Shown one piece after another: positions 16,815-24,717 of a stretch of DNA of 26,960 bases. The notes below the pieces were generated by a model. It had not been told where the DNA came from. It ran no database searches and saw only the letters and a program-made list of their open reading frames with translations. This DNA comes from Akkermansiaceae bacterium UBA5688 (GTDB lineage: Bacteria > Verrucomicrobiota > Verrucomicrobiia > Verrucomicrobiales > Akkermansiaceae), in the NCBI GenBank assembly GCA_002420315.1, contig DIHU01000188.1, positions 14,851-41,810 of the forward strand, read 5' to 3'. Position 1 is the first letter of the stretch. Every line of letters starts with the position of its first letter. The translations under genes and the position numbers were made by a program.

Positions 16815-17297
16815 ATGAAAATCGATCTCGCTAACTTACCCGTCGAAGGCCAGCACTTTGAGGGCAAGCTTCCCCCCGAAATCTTTGACCTTCAAGAAAG
16901 TGACATTATAAGCGTCAGCTCACTAAAATACTCTCTTTTCACTCAGCGCTTTGACTCCGAGCTCCTTTTAACTGGTAGCCTCCAAGCCACATTCGAGCTC
17001 ACCTGTATGCGTAGCCTTCATCCCTTCAAGCAAACCATCGCAATGCCATCCGTTGCTCTCAGTATTGAGCTTGGAAACGAGGGAGTCATCGACCCTGCCC
17101 CCCAAATCCGGGAGGAAATCCTTCTCGAACTCCCCACTAACCCGCGCTGTGAGAATGGTGACAGCCCAGAAAATTGTGAAATAGATCCGAAGTATTTAGC
17201 AGTAGACAAACCGACCGATGATGGAGTAGAACCCGCCCCCGCGCCGGAAAAGCCCAACCCATGGGGCGCTCTGGACGCATTCGACTCTCAAGATTAA
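16815..17297 (+). CDS. YceD/DUF177 family protein
   Basis: The product is 160 residues. It has the DUF177 pattern: an N-terminal beta-rich half (ISVSSLKYSLFTQRFDSELLLTGSLQATFELTCMRSL, about 30-66), then LPTNPRCENG (about 105-114), an acidic linker, and a tail ending in NPWGALDAF. In E. coli and plants DUF177 proteins lie next to rpmF and act in 23S rRNA accumulation. The gene is followed 20 bp later by rpmF, exactly that arrangement. A Cys pair usual for some family members is only partly present (C65, then RCENGD and ENCE). The start is fixed by a closely spaced divergent neighbour. Confidence 0.88.
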   Translation: MKIDLANLPVEGQHFEGKLPPEIFDLQESDIISVSSLKYSLFTQRFDSELLLTGSLQATFELTCMRSLHPFKQTIAMPSVALSIELGNEGVIDPAPQIREEILLELPTNPRCENGDSPENCEIDPKYLAVDKPTDDGVEPAPAPEKPNPWGALDAFDSQD

Positions 17298-17317
17298 CCT
17301 TCTTATCCACCAGATTC

Positions 17318-17503
17318 ATGGCCTCACCAAAACGTCGCACCTCCAAGCACAAACAGAAGCTCCGTCGTGGGGCCAACCGTTGGCGTAAGCCCCTTCTCAA
17401 GACCTGTCCTGAGTGTGGCACAAGCATTCCCGGGCATATTGCCTGCCCAGCTTGCGGAACCTACCGCGATCGCCAGGTGGTAACCGACATCGATCAAGTC
17501 TAG
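17318..17503 (+). CDS. rpmF: 50S ribosomal protein L32
   Basis: The product is 61 residues from ATG 17318. An upstream in-frame ATG at 17261 lies inside the preceding gene and would add an unrelated 19-residue leader. The sequence opens with ASPKRRTSKHKQKLRRGANRW, typical of L32, and keeps a zinc ribbon: C-P-E-C (about 30-33) and C-P-A-C (about 43-46). It is part of a yceD-rpmF-plsX cluster widespread in bacteria. A strong terminator hairpin follows 36 bp after the stop. Confidence 0.97.
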   Translation: MASPKRRTSKHKQKLRRGANRWRKPLLKTCPECGTSIPGHIACPACGTYRDRQVVTDIDQV

Positions 17504-17539
17504 ATCAAGTCATCCAAACAAAATTACAAAACTTTACAG

Positions 17540-17567
17540 AGCGCGGGGGCACCCTCCGCGCTTTTTT
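17540..17567 (+). terminator. Intrinsic terminator between rpmF and plsX
   Basis: A 10-bp stem (AGCGCGGGGG / CCTCCGCGCT, one G-T pair) with a 3-nt loop is followed directly by a run of six T residues. The T-run ends only 6 nt before the plsX ATG, so plsX transcription must come from read-through, or the hairpin acts as an attenuator. Confidence 0.88.
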
Positions 17568-17573
17568 ACCGTG

Positions 17574-18611
17574 ATGAAGATTGCACTCGATGCCATGGGC
17601 GGCGACCACGCCCCAGGAGTCAACCTCAAAGGAGCGCGCGATATCCTCGCTGAAAACTCTGAGATCGAATCCATTTTCCTCACCGGTCCAGCCGACCAGC
17701 TAAAGAAGGCCGCCGCTGAGAGCGGCTTGACCGACCCGCGTGCCATCTTCATTGATGCCCCAGAGGTTGTTGGGATGGAAGAGTCTGGAGCCAAGGCTCT
17801 TAGGCAGAAGAAAAATTCGTCGATTGCCATCGCAGCTGATCTCGTAAAAAAAGACGAGGCTCAAGCCCTCGTCTCGGCAGGTAATACTGGAGCAGCCGTC
17901 GCCACTGCCACGGTGAAGCTCCGCCTTCTAAAAGGAGTCCAACGAGCCGGCATTGCCTCGCCCATGCCCAATGAATTTGGAGTCTGTAATCTTCTGGATG
18001 CCGGAGCCAATCCCGAAGCTAAACCAAGCCACCTTCTCGGCTATGCCATCATGGGTAGCGTTTACGCTCGCGAAGTTCTTAAGGTCGACGATCCCCAAGT
18101 GGGCATTATGTCCAACGGTGAAGAAGAAGAAAAAGGAACCGCCTTCACCAAAGAAACAATGATTCTCCTCAAGAATCTAGTCGAGCAAGGCAATGCCCCC
18201 TTTACCCTTTGTGGTAACGTTGAAGGCCACGACCTTTTCCAAACAAAACTCGACGTCTGCCTCTGCGACGGTTTCACCGGCAACATCGTTCTAAAAAGCT
18301 GCGAAGCCACCGCAAAGGCCATGTCCAAATGGATGAAAGAGGAGTTCAAAAAGAATCCTGTTCGCATCACCGGAGCGCTTCTCGGCAAAGGCGCCTTCCA
18401 GGCCGTCAAGGATCGCACCAATTACGAATCTTATGGTGGAAGCCCTCTCCTAGGCGTCAACGGCGTAGTCATCATCGCCCACGGTGGATCCTCAACTCTA
18501 GCCGTCAAAAACGCCCTCAAAATGGCGACCCAAGCGCTCAAACACGGGGTCAACCCCAAGATCGAAGAAGCCTTAGCGAAAGTGAGCCTTCCCAATTTGG
18601 GTCCCGAATAA
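17574..18611 (+). CDS. plsX: Phosphate acyltransferase PlsX
   Basis: PlsX converts acyl-ACP and phosphate to acyl-phosphate, the acyl donor for PlsY in phospholipid synthesis. The product is 345 residues from ATG 17574 (a GTG immediately before it is also possible). Motifs seen are MKIALDAMGGDHAPG at the N-terminus, RQKKNSSIAIAADLVKK (about 83-99), SAGNTGAAVATA (about 104-115), GVCNLLDAGAN, VGIMSNGEEEEKGT, LCDGFTGNIVLKSCEA and YGGSPLLGVNGVVIIAHG. It completes the yceD-rpmF-plsX order; fabH, often next, is not here. No ribosome binding site is visible, because the space before the start is filled by the terminator hairpin and its T-run. Confidence 0.97.
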   Translation: MKIALDAMGGDHAPGVNLKGARDILAENSEIESIFLTGPADQLKKAAAESGLTDPRAIFIDAPEVVGMEESGAKALRQKKNSSIAIAADLVKKDEAQALVSAGNTGAAVATATVKLRLLKGVQRAGIASPMPNEFGVCNLLDAGANPEAKPSHLLGYAIMGSVYAREVLKVDDPQVGIMSNGEEEEKGTAFTKETMILLKNLVEQGNAPFTLCGNVEGHDLFQTKLDVCLCDGFTGNIVLKSCEATAKAMSKWMKEEFKKNPVRITGALLGKGAFQAVKDRTNYESYGGSPLLGVNGVVIIAHGGSSTLAVKNALKMATQALKHGVNPKIEEALAKVSLPNLGPE

Positions 18612-18795
18612 AAATGACCTCAGATGCTTATCGCATTCACTGGAAAATTTTTGCGTCACCTGAAACGTAGGACTTATCATACCAGCGTAGGAAAGTGATC
18701 ACAGAAGCGAGGGCTAAATTACCCCATCACCCAAGATTTGTGATTTTCGCTCCTTTCGTGATTGGCCCCTTCCACAACTCCTCCATGATCCCCTC
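18612..18795. other. Intergenic gap between plsX and the PatB-type gene
   Basis: Only very short open frames occur here. I see no RNA gene, terminator or clear promoter; it probably holds the start region of the following C-S lyase gene. Confidence 0.4.
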
Positions 18796-19932
18796 ATGAC
18801 GAATTTCGATACTCCAATCATCCGACGCGGAACGGGCTCTCTTAAATGGGACCGCCGTAGCGATCTCGATCCTTTCTGGGTCGCTGACATGGATTTCACC
18901 TCTCCACCTGAAGTCATCGAAACGATTCGCAGACGCCTCGACCACGGAGTCTTTGGTTATGCTATTCCTCAAACTTCCCTAGTCGAAACCCTCCAAGGCT
19001 ATCTCCAAGAACGAATCGGCTACGCCTGCCCCGAAGAAGAAATCATCCACCTCGGCGGCCTCGTTCCTGCCCTCTCACTCGCCGCCCGAGCTTTCGGGAA
19101 AACCGGAGAGAAAGTCCTGACCTGCACTCCCATCTACCCTCCCTTCCTCGGCATCCATCATGATGCCTCTATGGAACTCCTCAGCGTCGATCATATTAAA
19201 GTTAACGGACAATGGACCTTTGATTGGCAAGCTCTCGAGGACAAAGTCACTTCCGATACCAAAATCTTTCTTCTCAGTAATCCCCAGAACCCAATGGGCC
19301 GGGTTTTCAAGGAGGAAGAGATTACTCAACTCGCCAGCTTCTGTGAGAAGCATGACCTGATCCTGTTATCCGACGAAATCCACTGCGACCTCATTCTTGA
19401 CGAAAAAAGAACTCCTCATTTCTCTGCTCTTAATCTGCCAGAAACACTACGCGATCGAACCATCACCCTCTTAGCTCCGAGTAAAACCTATAATATTGCT
19501 GGCCTCGGCTACGCCTTTGCAATCATTCCAAATGACTCCATTCGTCGCCGCTTCACCGCAGTTCGCGGCCACACTCTTCCCGAAATCAATTGTATCGCTT
19601 ATTATGCGGCTGAAGCAGCCTACAAACACGGCGAGGCCTGGCGACAAGACCTTCTCGCTTACCTTCGTGAAAATCGAGACCTTCTCACTTCGACCATTCG
19701 TCTGAAACTCCCAGATGCTAAGGTTCCTGATATCGAAGCAACCTATTTGGCTTGGATTGACTGTAAGTCTCTCCAAATAGAGAACCCGGTCCAAGCAGCA
19801 GAAGACGCCGGACTCTTTCTTTCCGACGGCAAGTTCTTTGGTAGAGACCGCTGCGTTCGCATAAACTTTGGCACGCAATTTAAAAGGCTCGAATTAGCTC
19901 TTAGCACGTTCTGCGATGCCATGGGACATTAG
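18796..19932 (+). CDS. PatB/MalY-type PLP-dependent C-S lyase (cystathionine beta-lyase)
   Basis: The product is 378 residues of the class I/II aminotransferase fold (type I PLP). The N-terminal signature W-D and DPFWVADMDFTSPPEVIE is characteristic of the PatB/MalY group. Further motifs are HGVFGYAIP, CTPIYPPF (aromatic stacking on PLP), LSNPQNPMGRVF, LLSDEIHCDLIL (Asp binding the pyridine N) and APSKTYNIAGLG with K230 as the Schiff-base lysine; RCVRINFGT carries the carboxylate-binding Arg. These enzymes cleave cystathionine to homocysteine, pyruvate and ammonia, and often other cysteine conjugates. MalY-type members also act in gene regulation. It stands alone, with nothing around it fixing a methionine pathway role. 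Confidence 0.92.
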   Translation: MTNFDTPIIRRGTGSLKWDRRSDLDPFWVADMDFTSPPEVIETIRRRLDHGVFGYAIPQTSLVETLQGYLQERIGYACPEEEIIHLGGLVPALSLAARAFGKTGEKVLTCTPIYPPFLGIHHDASMELLSVDHIKVNGQWTFDWQALEDKVTSDTKIFLLSNPQNPMGRVFKEEEITQLASFCEKHDLILLSDEIHCDLILDEKRTPHFSALNLPETLRDRTITLLAPSKTYNIAGLGYAFAIIPNDSIRRRFTAVRGHTLPEINCIAYYAAEAAYKHGEAWRQDLLAYLRENRDLLTSTIRLKLPDAKVPDIEATYLAWIDCKSLQIENPVQAAEDAGLFLSDGKFFGRDRCVRINFGTQFKRLELALSTFCDAMGH

Positions 19933-20118
19933 GTAGCCCCTCGCACACAAATCTTGAGACTCTTTTGACCTCATCGACCATCTCATTTAAACGGCCAAGA
20001 TCCTACCAGTCACCAAACATCTCCGCTAAAATCGATTGAAATACGTCAATCACTCCTTCTCACTGAACTTGTCGCCTCTAGCCTTGAAGCCACCTCAATA
20101 CAAAGACATACTCAGGCC
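19933..20118. other. Intergenic gap upstream of a secreted hypothetical protein
   Basis: No gene, hairpin with T-run or clear promoter was identified between the C-S lyase gene and the secreted protein gene. Confidence 0.4.
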
Positions 20119-20790
20119 ATGAAGCCTTGGGCGCTTTCACTTTTACTCATTCTAGGACTGCCCCTTTTTGGAAGTCAGCATGTAATTCTTTGTGGCGGAC
20201 CAGCCTCACGAAAGTGGGAAAATCTTCGCATCGAACAGGATCGCCATGATAGCTGGTGGGCAAATTTCATTCGAGCCTCGACAATGCGGATGGATGAAAT
20301 ACGAAAATCCTATGGCTCCGATTCTAAGATCACTTGGATCGTCTACAAAAACGGCTACCTGACCCGAGGACGTGACGACGAAAAGCCGTATAGCTCATGG
20401 ATCGTAGAACAGGCCGTTAAAAGAAGAGCTGAACTTGTTTGGATCAATACTGGTGATCAGGCGATTTCGACAATCAACCTCCAGCGAGATATCGTCACTT
20501 TCGATTTTTTCGGCCACTCCAACCGCCACTGTTTCATGCTCGACTACGGGAGTGATGTAATGGCAGTCAGCCAGGCCTGGATTCACGAAAGGGACCTCGA
20601 AAAGATTAGCCGCCGCGTCTTCACGAAGAATGCCTTTTGCCAAAGCTGGGGTTGCCATACAGGTGAAAGCATGTCTGCAGTCTGGAAAAGCAGCATGGGT
20701 TTCCCTCTTGTTGGTGCCAAGGGAAAAACAGACTATGCCGCGCTCTCCCTCGGTAAAATGCCCACCATTTCTGGCGAGTGGATTCGGTAA
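20119..20790 (+). CDS. Secreted hypothetical protein with a clan-CD-like His/Cys pair
   Basis: The product is 223 residues; I do not recognise the family. A signal peptide (about 1-19, ending LFGSQ) is followed by an alternating beta/alpha pattern: HVILCGG, then KITWIVYKNGY, then LVWINTG and DIVTFDFFGHSNRHCF with H133, then a helical section and NAFCQSWGCHTGES with C179. A strand ending in His followed about 45 residues later by a strand ending in Cys, each near small residues, resembles caspase/gingipain-like (clan CD) peptidases. A Ser follows the His where Gly is usual. Protease activity is therefore only a suggestion. The gene lies 18 bp before bioB, and the two may be co-transcribed. Confidence 0.65.
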   Translation: MKPWALSLLLILGLPLFGSQHVILCGGPASRKWENLRIEQDRHDSWWANFIRASTMRMDEIRKSYGSDSKITWIVYKNGYLTRGRDDEKPYSSWIVEQAVKRRAELVWINTGDQAISTINLQRDIVTFDFFGHSNRHCFMLDYGSDVMAVSQAWIHERDLEKISRRVFTKNAFCQSWGCHTGESMSAVWKSSMGFPLVGAKGKTDYAALSLGKMPTISGEWIR

Positions 20791-20808
20791 CTCCTCACCA
20801 TCAATTTT

Positions 20809-21804
20809 ATGACCTTTGAAGAACTCAACATCCTCTATCAGCTCCCGCTTTTCGACCTGATCCAGCGTTCCCGCCAGACCCACGAGGAAAACTGGCCGGC
20901 CGCCGAAGTCCAGCTCTGCACACTCCTCTCCATCAAGACCGGGGGCTGTTCCGAAGATTGCTCCTACTGCGCTCAGTCCGCCCGCTACAAAAGCGGAGTC
21001 GATGCCGAACGCCTCATGGAGAAGTGCGATATCATAAAGCGAGCCGAGGCAGCTCGCGAAAGCGGCTCGACCCGTTTCTGCATGGGAGCTGCCTGGCGCG
21101 GTGTTCGTGAAGGGACCCAGCGATTTGAACAAGTTCTCGACATCATTCGTGATGTTTCCGAACTCGGAATGGAAGTCTGTGTGACTCTGGGTGAGCTAGG
21201 ACCTTCCGAAGCAGGAAAGCTCAAGGATGCCGGAGTAACTGCCTACAACCACAACATTGACACCTCTCCAGAGCACTATCCCAACATTGTCACCACGCAC
21301 ACTTTCCAAGATCGCCTCAACACAATTCGTCACGCACAGGATGCGGGAATGTCTATTTGCTGTGGTGGTATTCTTGGACTTGGCGAGACCACTAAAGACC
21401 GCCTCAAGATGCTAGAAGTCATCTCCGGCTTCAACCCACAACCCGAGTCCGTTCCAATTAACTCTCTCATGCCTATGCCCGGCACTCCACTGGCCGAGAA
21501 ACAAGGAGTCGACGTCTTCGAACTCGTTCGCATCATAGCCTTAGCCAGACTTTCGGTGCCCAAAGCAAAAGTCCGTCTTTCAGCTGGTCGAACCCAACTG
21601 TCTGAAGAAGCACAAGCTCTTTGCTTCTTTGCCGGAGCCAACTCTATTTTCTATGGGGACAAGCTCCTCACCGCCAAGAATCCCGCAATTGAAAAGGACC
21701 TCGCACTCATAAACCGCCTTGGCATGAAGCCCCAAGAACCAAACCGGAACCTTGAGGCGCCTGATTCTGATGAATCACGTCCTGCCGAGCCACAACTCCT
21801 TTGA
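20809..21804 (+). CDS. bioB: Biotin synthase
   Basis: BioB is a radical-SAM enzyme that inserts sulfur into dethiobiotin, the last step of biotin synthesis. The product is 331 residues. The 4Fe-4S binding motif C47-S-E-D-C51-S-Y-C54 is intact. Others seen are GSTRFCMGAAWRG, GMEVCVTLGEL, YNHNIDTSPEHY, CCGGILGLGET, NSLMPMPGTPL and RLSAGRTQLS (the Arg that serves the 2Fe-2S cluster), then FFAGANSIFYGDKLLTAKNP. A low-complexity tail (about 305-331, rich in Asn, Glu and Pro) extends beyond the family core. No other bio genes are adjacent. Confidence 0.98.
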   Translation: MTFEELNILYQLPLFDLIQRSRQTHEENWPAAEVQLCTLLSIKTGGCSEDCSYCAQSARYKSGVDAERLMEKCDIIKRAEAARESGSTRFCMGAAWRGVREGTQRFEQVLDIIRDVSELGMEVCVTLGELGPSEAGKLKDAGVTAYNHNIDTSPEHYPNIVTTHTFQDRLNTIRHAQDAGMSICCGGILGLGETTKDRLKMLEVISGFNPQPESVPINSLMPMPGTPLAEKQGVDVFELVRIIALARLSVPKAKVRLSAGRTQLSEEAQALCFFAGANSIFYGDKLLTAKNPAIEKDLALINRLGMKPQEPNRNLEAPDSDESRPAEPQLL

Positions 21805-21819
21805 TCTTCATCATCCCGC

Positions 21820-22281
21820 ATGAATTGGCCAGACAAACGTTGCTGTATCAAAGTTTCTCTCGATCGACAACAAGTCACTCTATTCAAAGAAGGGAAAATG
21901 ATTTTTGAAGCCTTCGCTTCAACTGCTACTAATGGCGAGGGATTTGAAGAGGGGTCTTACCAAACACCCACCGGAAAATTTGTAATTCGAGAACGCATCG
22001 GCGAAGGAGCTCCGCTCTACACCTCATTCAAAGGACGCCTCCCGCGAAAAATCTGGCAGGGAGAGAAATCAGACGACGCTATCCTCACCCGAATCCTCTG
22101 GCTCCACGGGCTTGACCCCGAAAACGGCAATACCTACCTCCGCTACATCTACTTCCACGGAACCCATGCCGAAGACCTAATCGGGAAGCCCGCATCTCAT
22201 GGTTGTATTCGGCTGGCAAACAAAGAGATGCTGGAACTCTTCGAACTCACTCCGATAGGCACAGTTGTTCAAATCTCCTAA
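21820..22281 (+). CDS. L,D-transpeptidase (YkuD domain), no signal peptide
   Basis: The product is 153 residues. A single YkuD catalytic domain fills the protein: TPTGKFVIRE (about 46-58), YIYFHGTHAEDLIG with H113, and SHGCIRLAN with catalytic Cys C129 (S126-H-G-C-I-R131). These enzymes form 3-3 peptidoglycan cross-links or attach proteins to peptidoglycan in the envelope. The odd point is the N-terminus: MNWPDKRCCIKVSLDRQQV has no signal peptide or membrane anchor, and there is no LysM or other targeting domain. Either an upstream start was missed or it is exported by another route. It lies 15 bp after bioB and 6 bp before the SerB-type gene, so the three probably share a transcript. Confidence 0.9.
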   Translation: MNWPDKRCCIKVSLDRQQVTLFKEGKMIFEAFASTATNGEGFEEGSYQTPTGKFVIRERIGEGAPLYTSFKGRLPRKIWQGEKSDDAILTRILWLHGLDPENGNTYLRYIYFHGTHAEDLIGKPASHGCIRLANKEMLELFELTPIGTVVQIS

Positions 22282-22287
22282 CCCATC

Positions 22288-22932
22288 ATGAAAAAAATTA
22301 TCGCCTTTGACTGCGACTCAACCCTGTCATCCATCGAAGGGGTCGATGAGTTAGCCCGCATCGCGGGAGACCAAATCTTTCAGGAAGTAGAGAACCTAAC
22401 AAACCTTGCGATGGATGGCAAAATACCTGTCGAGGAAGTTTTCACTCGACGTCTTGATCTCATCCGGCCGACCTATGCTCAGTGTAAAGAAGTTGGCGCG
22501 ATGTATCTGAATACAATCGAGCCAACCGCAAAAGAGACCATTAAAAAACTGCAAGACCAAGAATGGGAGTGTATCATTATCTCTGGTGGATTTGAACCTT
22601 GTATTGCTCCCCTTGCTCAAGAACTTGGCATCGCAAGAGTTGAGGCGGTGCCCTTACAATTTGATGCCGAAGGACAATATCTTGGATTTGACGAAAAATA
22701 CCCCACAACGAGATCCGGAGGAAAACCTGAAATCATTAGATCAATCCGTGCAAAAATTGGGCGAAGCAGATTCGTTATGGTTGGGGATGGAGCAAGTGAC
22801 TTAGAAACGGATTCTGAAGTTGATACTTTCATCGGATTCTTCCGGTATGCGCAGAGGGAATCGGTTGCGCAAAATTGTAATACTCACGCTTTTTCAATAT
22901 CCGAAATCATGGAAACCCATTTAAATTTCTGA
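22288..22932 (+). CDS. serB: HAD-family phosphoserine phosphatase (SerB-type)
   Basis: The product is 214 residues. HAD motif I is D8-C-D10-S-T (KKIIAFDCDSTLSSIEGVDELA), with the Glu-containing SIEG cap site of the SerB subgroup (HAD-IB). Motif II is IIISGGFEP (about 91-99), and motifs III/IV are RSGGKPEII and MVGDGASDLETD (about 164-175). It should hydrolyse O-phosphoserine in the last step of serine synthesis, in the cytoplasm. There is no N-terminal ACT domain, as in the shorter SerB proteins. The base composition is richer in A/T than in its neighbours. Another HAD-IB phosphatase role (for example a different phosphomonoester) cannot be excluded. Confidence 0.88.
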   Translation: MKKIIAFDCDSTLSSIEGVDELARIAGDQIFQEVENLTNLAMDGKIPVEEVFTRRLDLIRPTYAQCKEVGAMYLNTIEPTAKETIKKLQDQEWECIIISGGFEPCIAPLAQELGIARVEAVPLQFDAEGQYLGFDEKYPTTRSGGKPEIIRSIRAKIGRSRFVMVGDGASDLETDSEVDTFIGFFRYAQRESVAQNCNTHAFSISEIMETHLNF

Positions 22933-23053
22933 AATGCTATGATCACCACCTAGATGGAACCCTTTGTCCCGGATAGACTATCTAAAGATTTGAAAACTAC
23001 GACTGCCCGGAAACTTTAGGATCCACCAGAACCAACGCACTTGCCCTGGTTAC

Positions 23054-23635
23054 CTAACCTCTAAGACCAAGGCGGATAAGCTCGGCGCTATCGGCTCCAG
23101 GCTGTTCCTTTAAAACGCGATCAACCGCTCTTCGAGCCTCCGCTTGTTTAAAGCCAAGTGCCATCAATCCCATTTCCGCATCTCGAGCCGAATCCGTCCG
23201 GTTCGGATCTGAATCCCAAGTTTCGACAACCCCAACCTTATCCTTCAATTCCAAAATAATTCTCTCCGCGGTCTTTTTGCCAATTCCTTTTACCCCGGAT
23301 ATTCCCGCGGCATCTCCTTGAATCACCGCCTGCTTGAAGCCTTCAACTGGCAATCCCCCCAAAACCGCCAAGGCTGTCGCCGGCCCAATTCCGCTTACAC
23401 GGTCGATCAGGAGCATAAAGACATCTTTTTCCTCATCCCGCGCGAAACCATATAAAGTCAGGGAATTTTCGCGGACATGCTGGTATATCCGCAGATCGAT
23501 CAAGTCCCCCTCGAGTGGGTTCATCTGATCATAAGTTGAGAGAGGTAATTGCACAAGATACCCTACTCCACCAGCTCCCACCACTACTCTTCCAGGAAGA
23601 GCTTCCCAAACTTCACCTTTCAGACGTGCGATCAC
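23054..23635 (-). CDS. ruvA: Holliday junction branch migration protein RuvA
   Basis: RuvA binds Holliday junctions and loads RuvB for branch migration. I prefer GTG 23635, which gives VIARLKGEVWE, the canonical RuvA N-terminus, and 193 residues; a TTG at 23677 would add 14 unusual residues. The sequence GCGAGG directly before the GTG could act as a ribosome site but is very close. Domain I (about 1-60) holds the OB fold with VVVGAGGVGYLVQL. Two HhH motifs follow: VSGIGPATALAVLGGLP (about 78-94) and VKGIGKKTAERIILELKDK (about 115-133). The C-terminal domain III (about 145-190) has the ALMALGFKQAEAR-type pattern. No ruvB or ruvC is adjacent. The gene is convergent with serB. Confidence 0.95.
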   Translation of the reverse strand: MIARLKGEVWEALPGRVVVGAGGVGYLVQLPLSTYDQMNPLEGDLIDLRIYQHVRENSLTLYGFARDEEKDVFMLLIDRVSGIGPATALAVLGGLPVEGFKQAVIQGDAAGISGVKGIGKKTAERIILELKDKVGVVETWDSDPNRTDSARDAEMGLMALGFKQAEARRAVDRVLKEQPGADSAELIRLGLRG

Positions 23636-23813
23636 CTCGCGAAAGCTAGCCAAAACCGACCATATCACAAAGGACAATCACCTTACTTTTGGTCCGTAAA
23701 ACACACTTCATTAAGAAAACCTAACTTAATTGTTTACTAAATATTTAGATTTCACATTATTTGGGGCTTTTTTGGTCGCTATTTCCGTAAACTTCTGCTA
23801 CTATCACAACGTT

Positions 23814-24119
23814 ATGGCAACTACTAAACGGACGCGTTTCTCCCGTCGACTTCCCGATCATGTCACCGATGAACTGGTGAATGTTCTGGGTTCAGATCCA
23901 AAGCTTTTCGGATTCAACGAACTTTTCGAGGATGTCTATGAGCGGTTGAAAGAGCGTAATGCAGTAAGCGGTGGAGAAGAAATGCTTCGTCTTCGCGCTT
24001 ATGAAAAACTGCAAAATCTGGTTACTCGTGGCCTTGCCGAGAAAGACGGCAAGGAGTATCGCGGACTCGAGCGCATTCAGGAAGCGCACAGCGACAATCT
24101 TGCTCAGCAAGAGGGTTAA
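23814..24119 (+). CDS. Small hypothetical protein, winged-helix-like
   Basis: The product is 101 residues from ATG 23814; an open frame from 23730 adds a hydrophobic leader that looks untranslated. I do not recognise the family. The N-terminus is basic (ATTKRTRFSRRLPDHV), and the rest is strongly helical with many charged residues. The end reads LRLRAYEKLQNLVTRGLAEKDGKEYRGLERI, which resembles the recognition helix and wing of a winged-helix protein. It may therefore bind DNA or RNA. A 12-bp palindrome (CTAAATATTTAG, 23737-23748) lies 65 bp upstream. A strong terminator follows 61 bp after the stop, so the gene looks monocistronic. Confidence 0.7.
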   Translation: MATTKRTRFSRRLPDHVTDELVNVLGSDPKLFGFNELFEDVYERLKERNAVSGGEEMLRLRAYEKLQNLVTRGLAEKDGKEYRGLERIQEAHSDNLAQQEG

Positions 24120-24180
24120 TTCACTGAACAAAGGGAATTTCGCAACAATTGATGCTGGCTTTACCAGCTCCGAATCCTTT

Positions 24181-24218
24181 AATTAACCGCGTCGGTAACG
24201 GCGCGGTTAATTGTTTTT
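24181..24218 (+). terminator. Strong intrinsic terminator
   Basis: Perfect 11-bp stem (AATTAACCGCG / CGCGGTTAATT) with a 10-nt loop, followed by G and five T residues. It closes the small hypothetical gene and isolates nuoA downstream. Confidence 0.9.
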
Positions 24219-24271
24219 CTAGGAAAAGCAATTACTTGGGCTTAAATTTAGCCTAATCCCACTCCTAAATA

Positions 24272-24643
24272 ATGTTGAACGATTACCTTCCCGTTATTCT
24301 TCAGGCCCTCGCAGCGATTGGATTCGCAGGCGCGGCTCTTGGCCTTAGTGTTCTCCTTGGTAAGAAGGGCAGCTACAACAAAACCAAAGAAACTCCCTAC
24401 GAATGCGGGATGCTTCCAATTGGAGAAGGAGCCCCTCGTTTTAGCGTAAAATTCTACCTCGTCGCGATGCTTTTCGTTATCTTCGATATTGAGGTCGTCT
24501 TCATGTATCCTTGGGCAGTCAGCTTTTCCGACCTCGTCCAAGAGAATGTCATGGTTCTCTGGAGTATGGCCAGCTTCGCTGGAATTTTGACGATTGCCTA
24601 CGTTTACGCACTCAAGAAGGGCGCGTTGAACTGGAAGGGCTAA
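24272..24643 (+). CDS. nuoA: NADH-quinone oxidoreductase subunit A
   Basis: NuoA is a small membrane subunit of respiratory complex I, close to the quinone site. The product is 123 residues with three hydrophobic segments (about 6-29, 59-79, 93-112). The loop signature KETPYECGMLPIGEGAPRFSVKFYLVAMLFVIFDIEVVF is diagnostic, with the conserved Cys in YECG and the Asp/Glu pair in FDIEVVF. nuoB and the other nuo genes do not follow; dapA comes next, 74 bp later. With a terminator just before it, nuoA is an isolated transcription unit or the first of a short one. Confidence 0.96.
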   Translation: MLNDYLPVILQALAAIGFAGAALGLSVLLGKKGSYNKTKETPYECGMLPIGEGAPRFSVKFYLVAMLFVIFDIEVVFMYPWAVSFSDLVQENVMVLWSMASFAGILTIAYVYALKKGALNWKG

Positions 24644-24717
24644 AACCGCTCAGCATCCGTCTTATTTTTCAGAGACGAGCTCTATACAATCAGAAGGTTT
24701 CACATTAGAACATAAGT

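Noticed and set aside
22933..23053. Hairpin (GATAGACTATC) between serB and ruvA as a terminator
   Set aside because: Short stem, one-base loop and no T-run on either strand.
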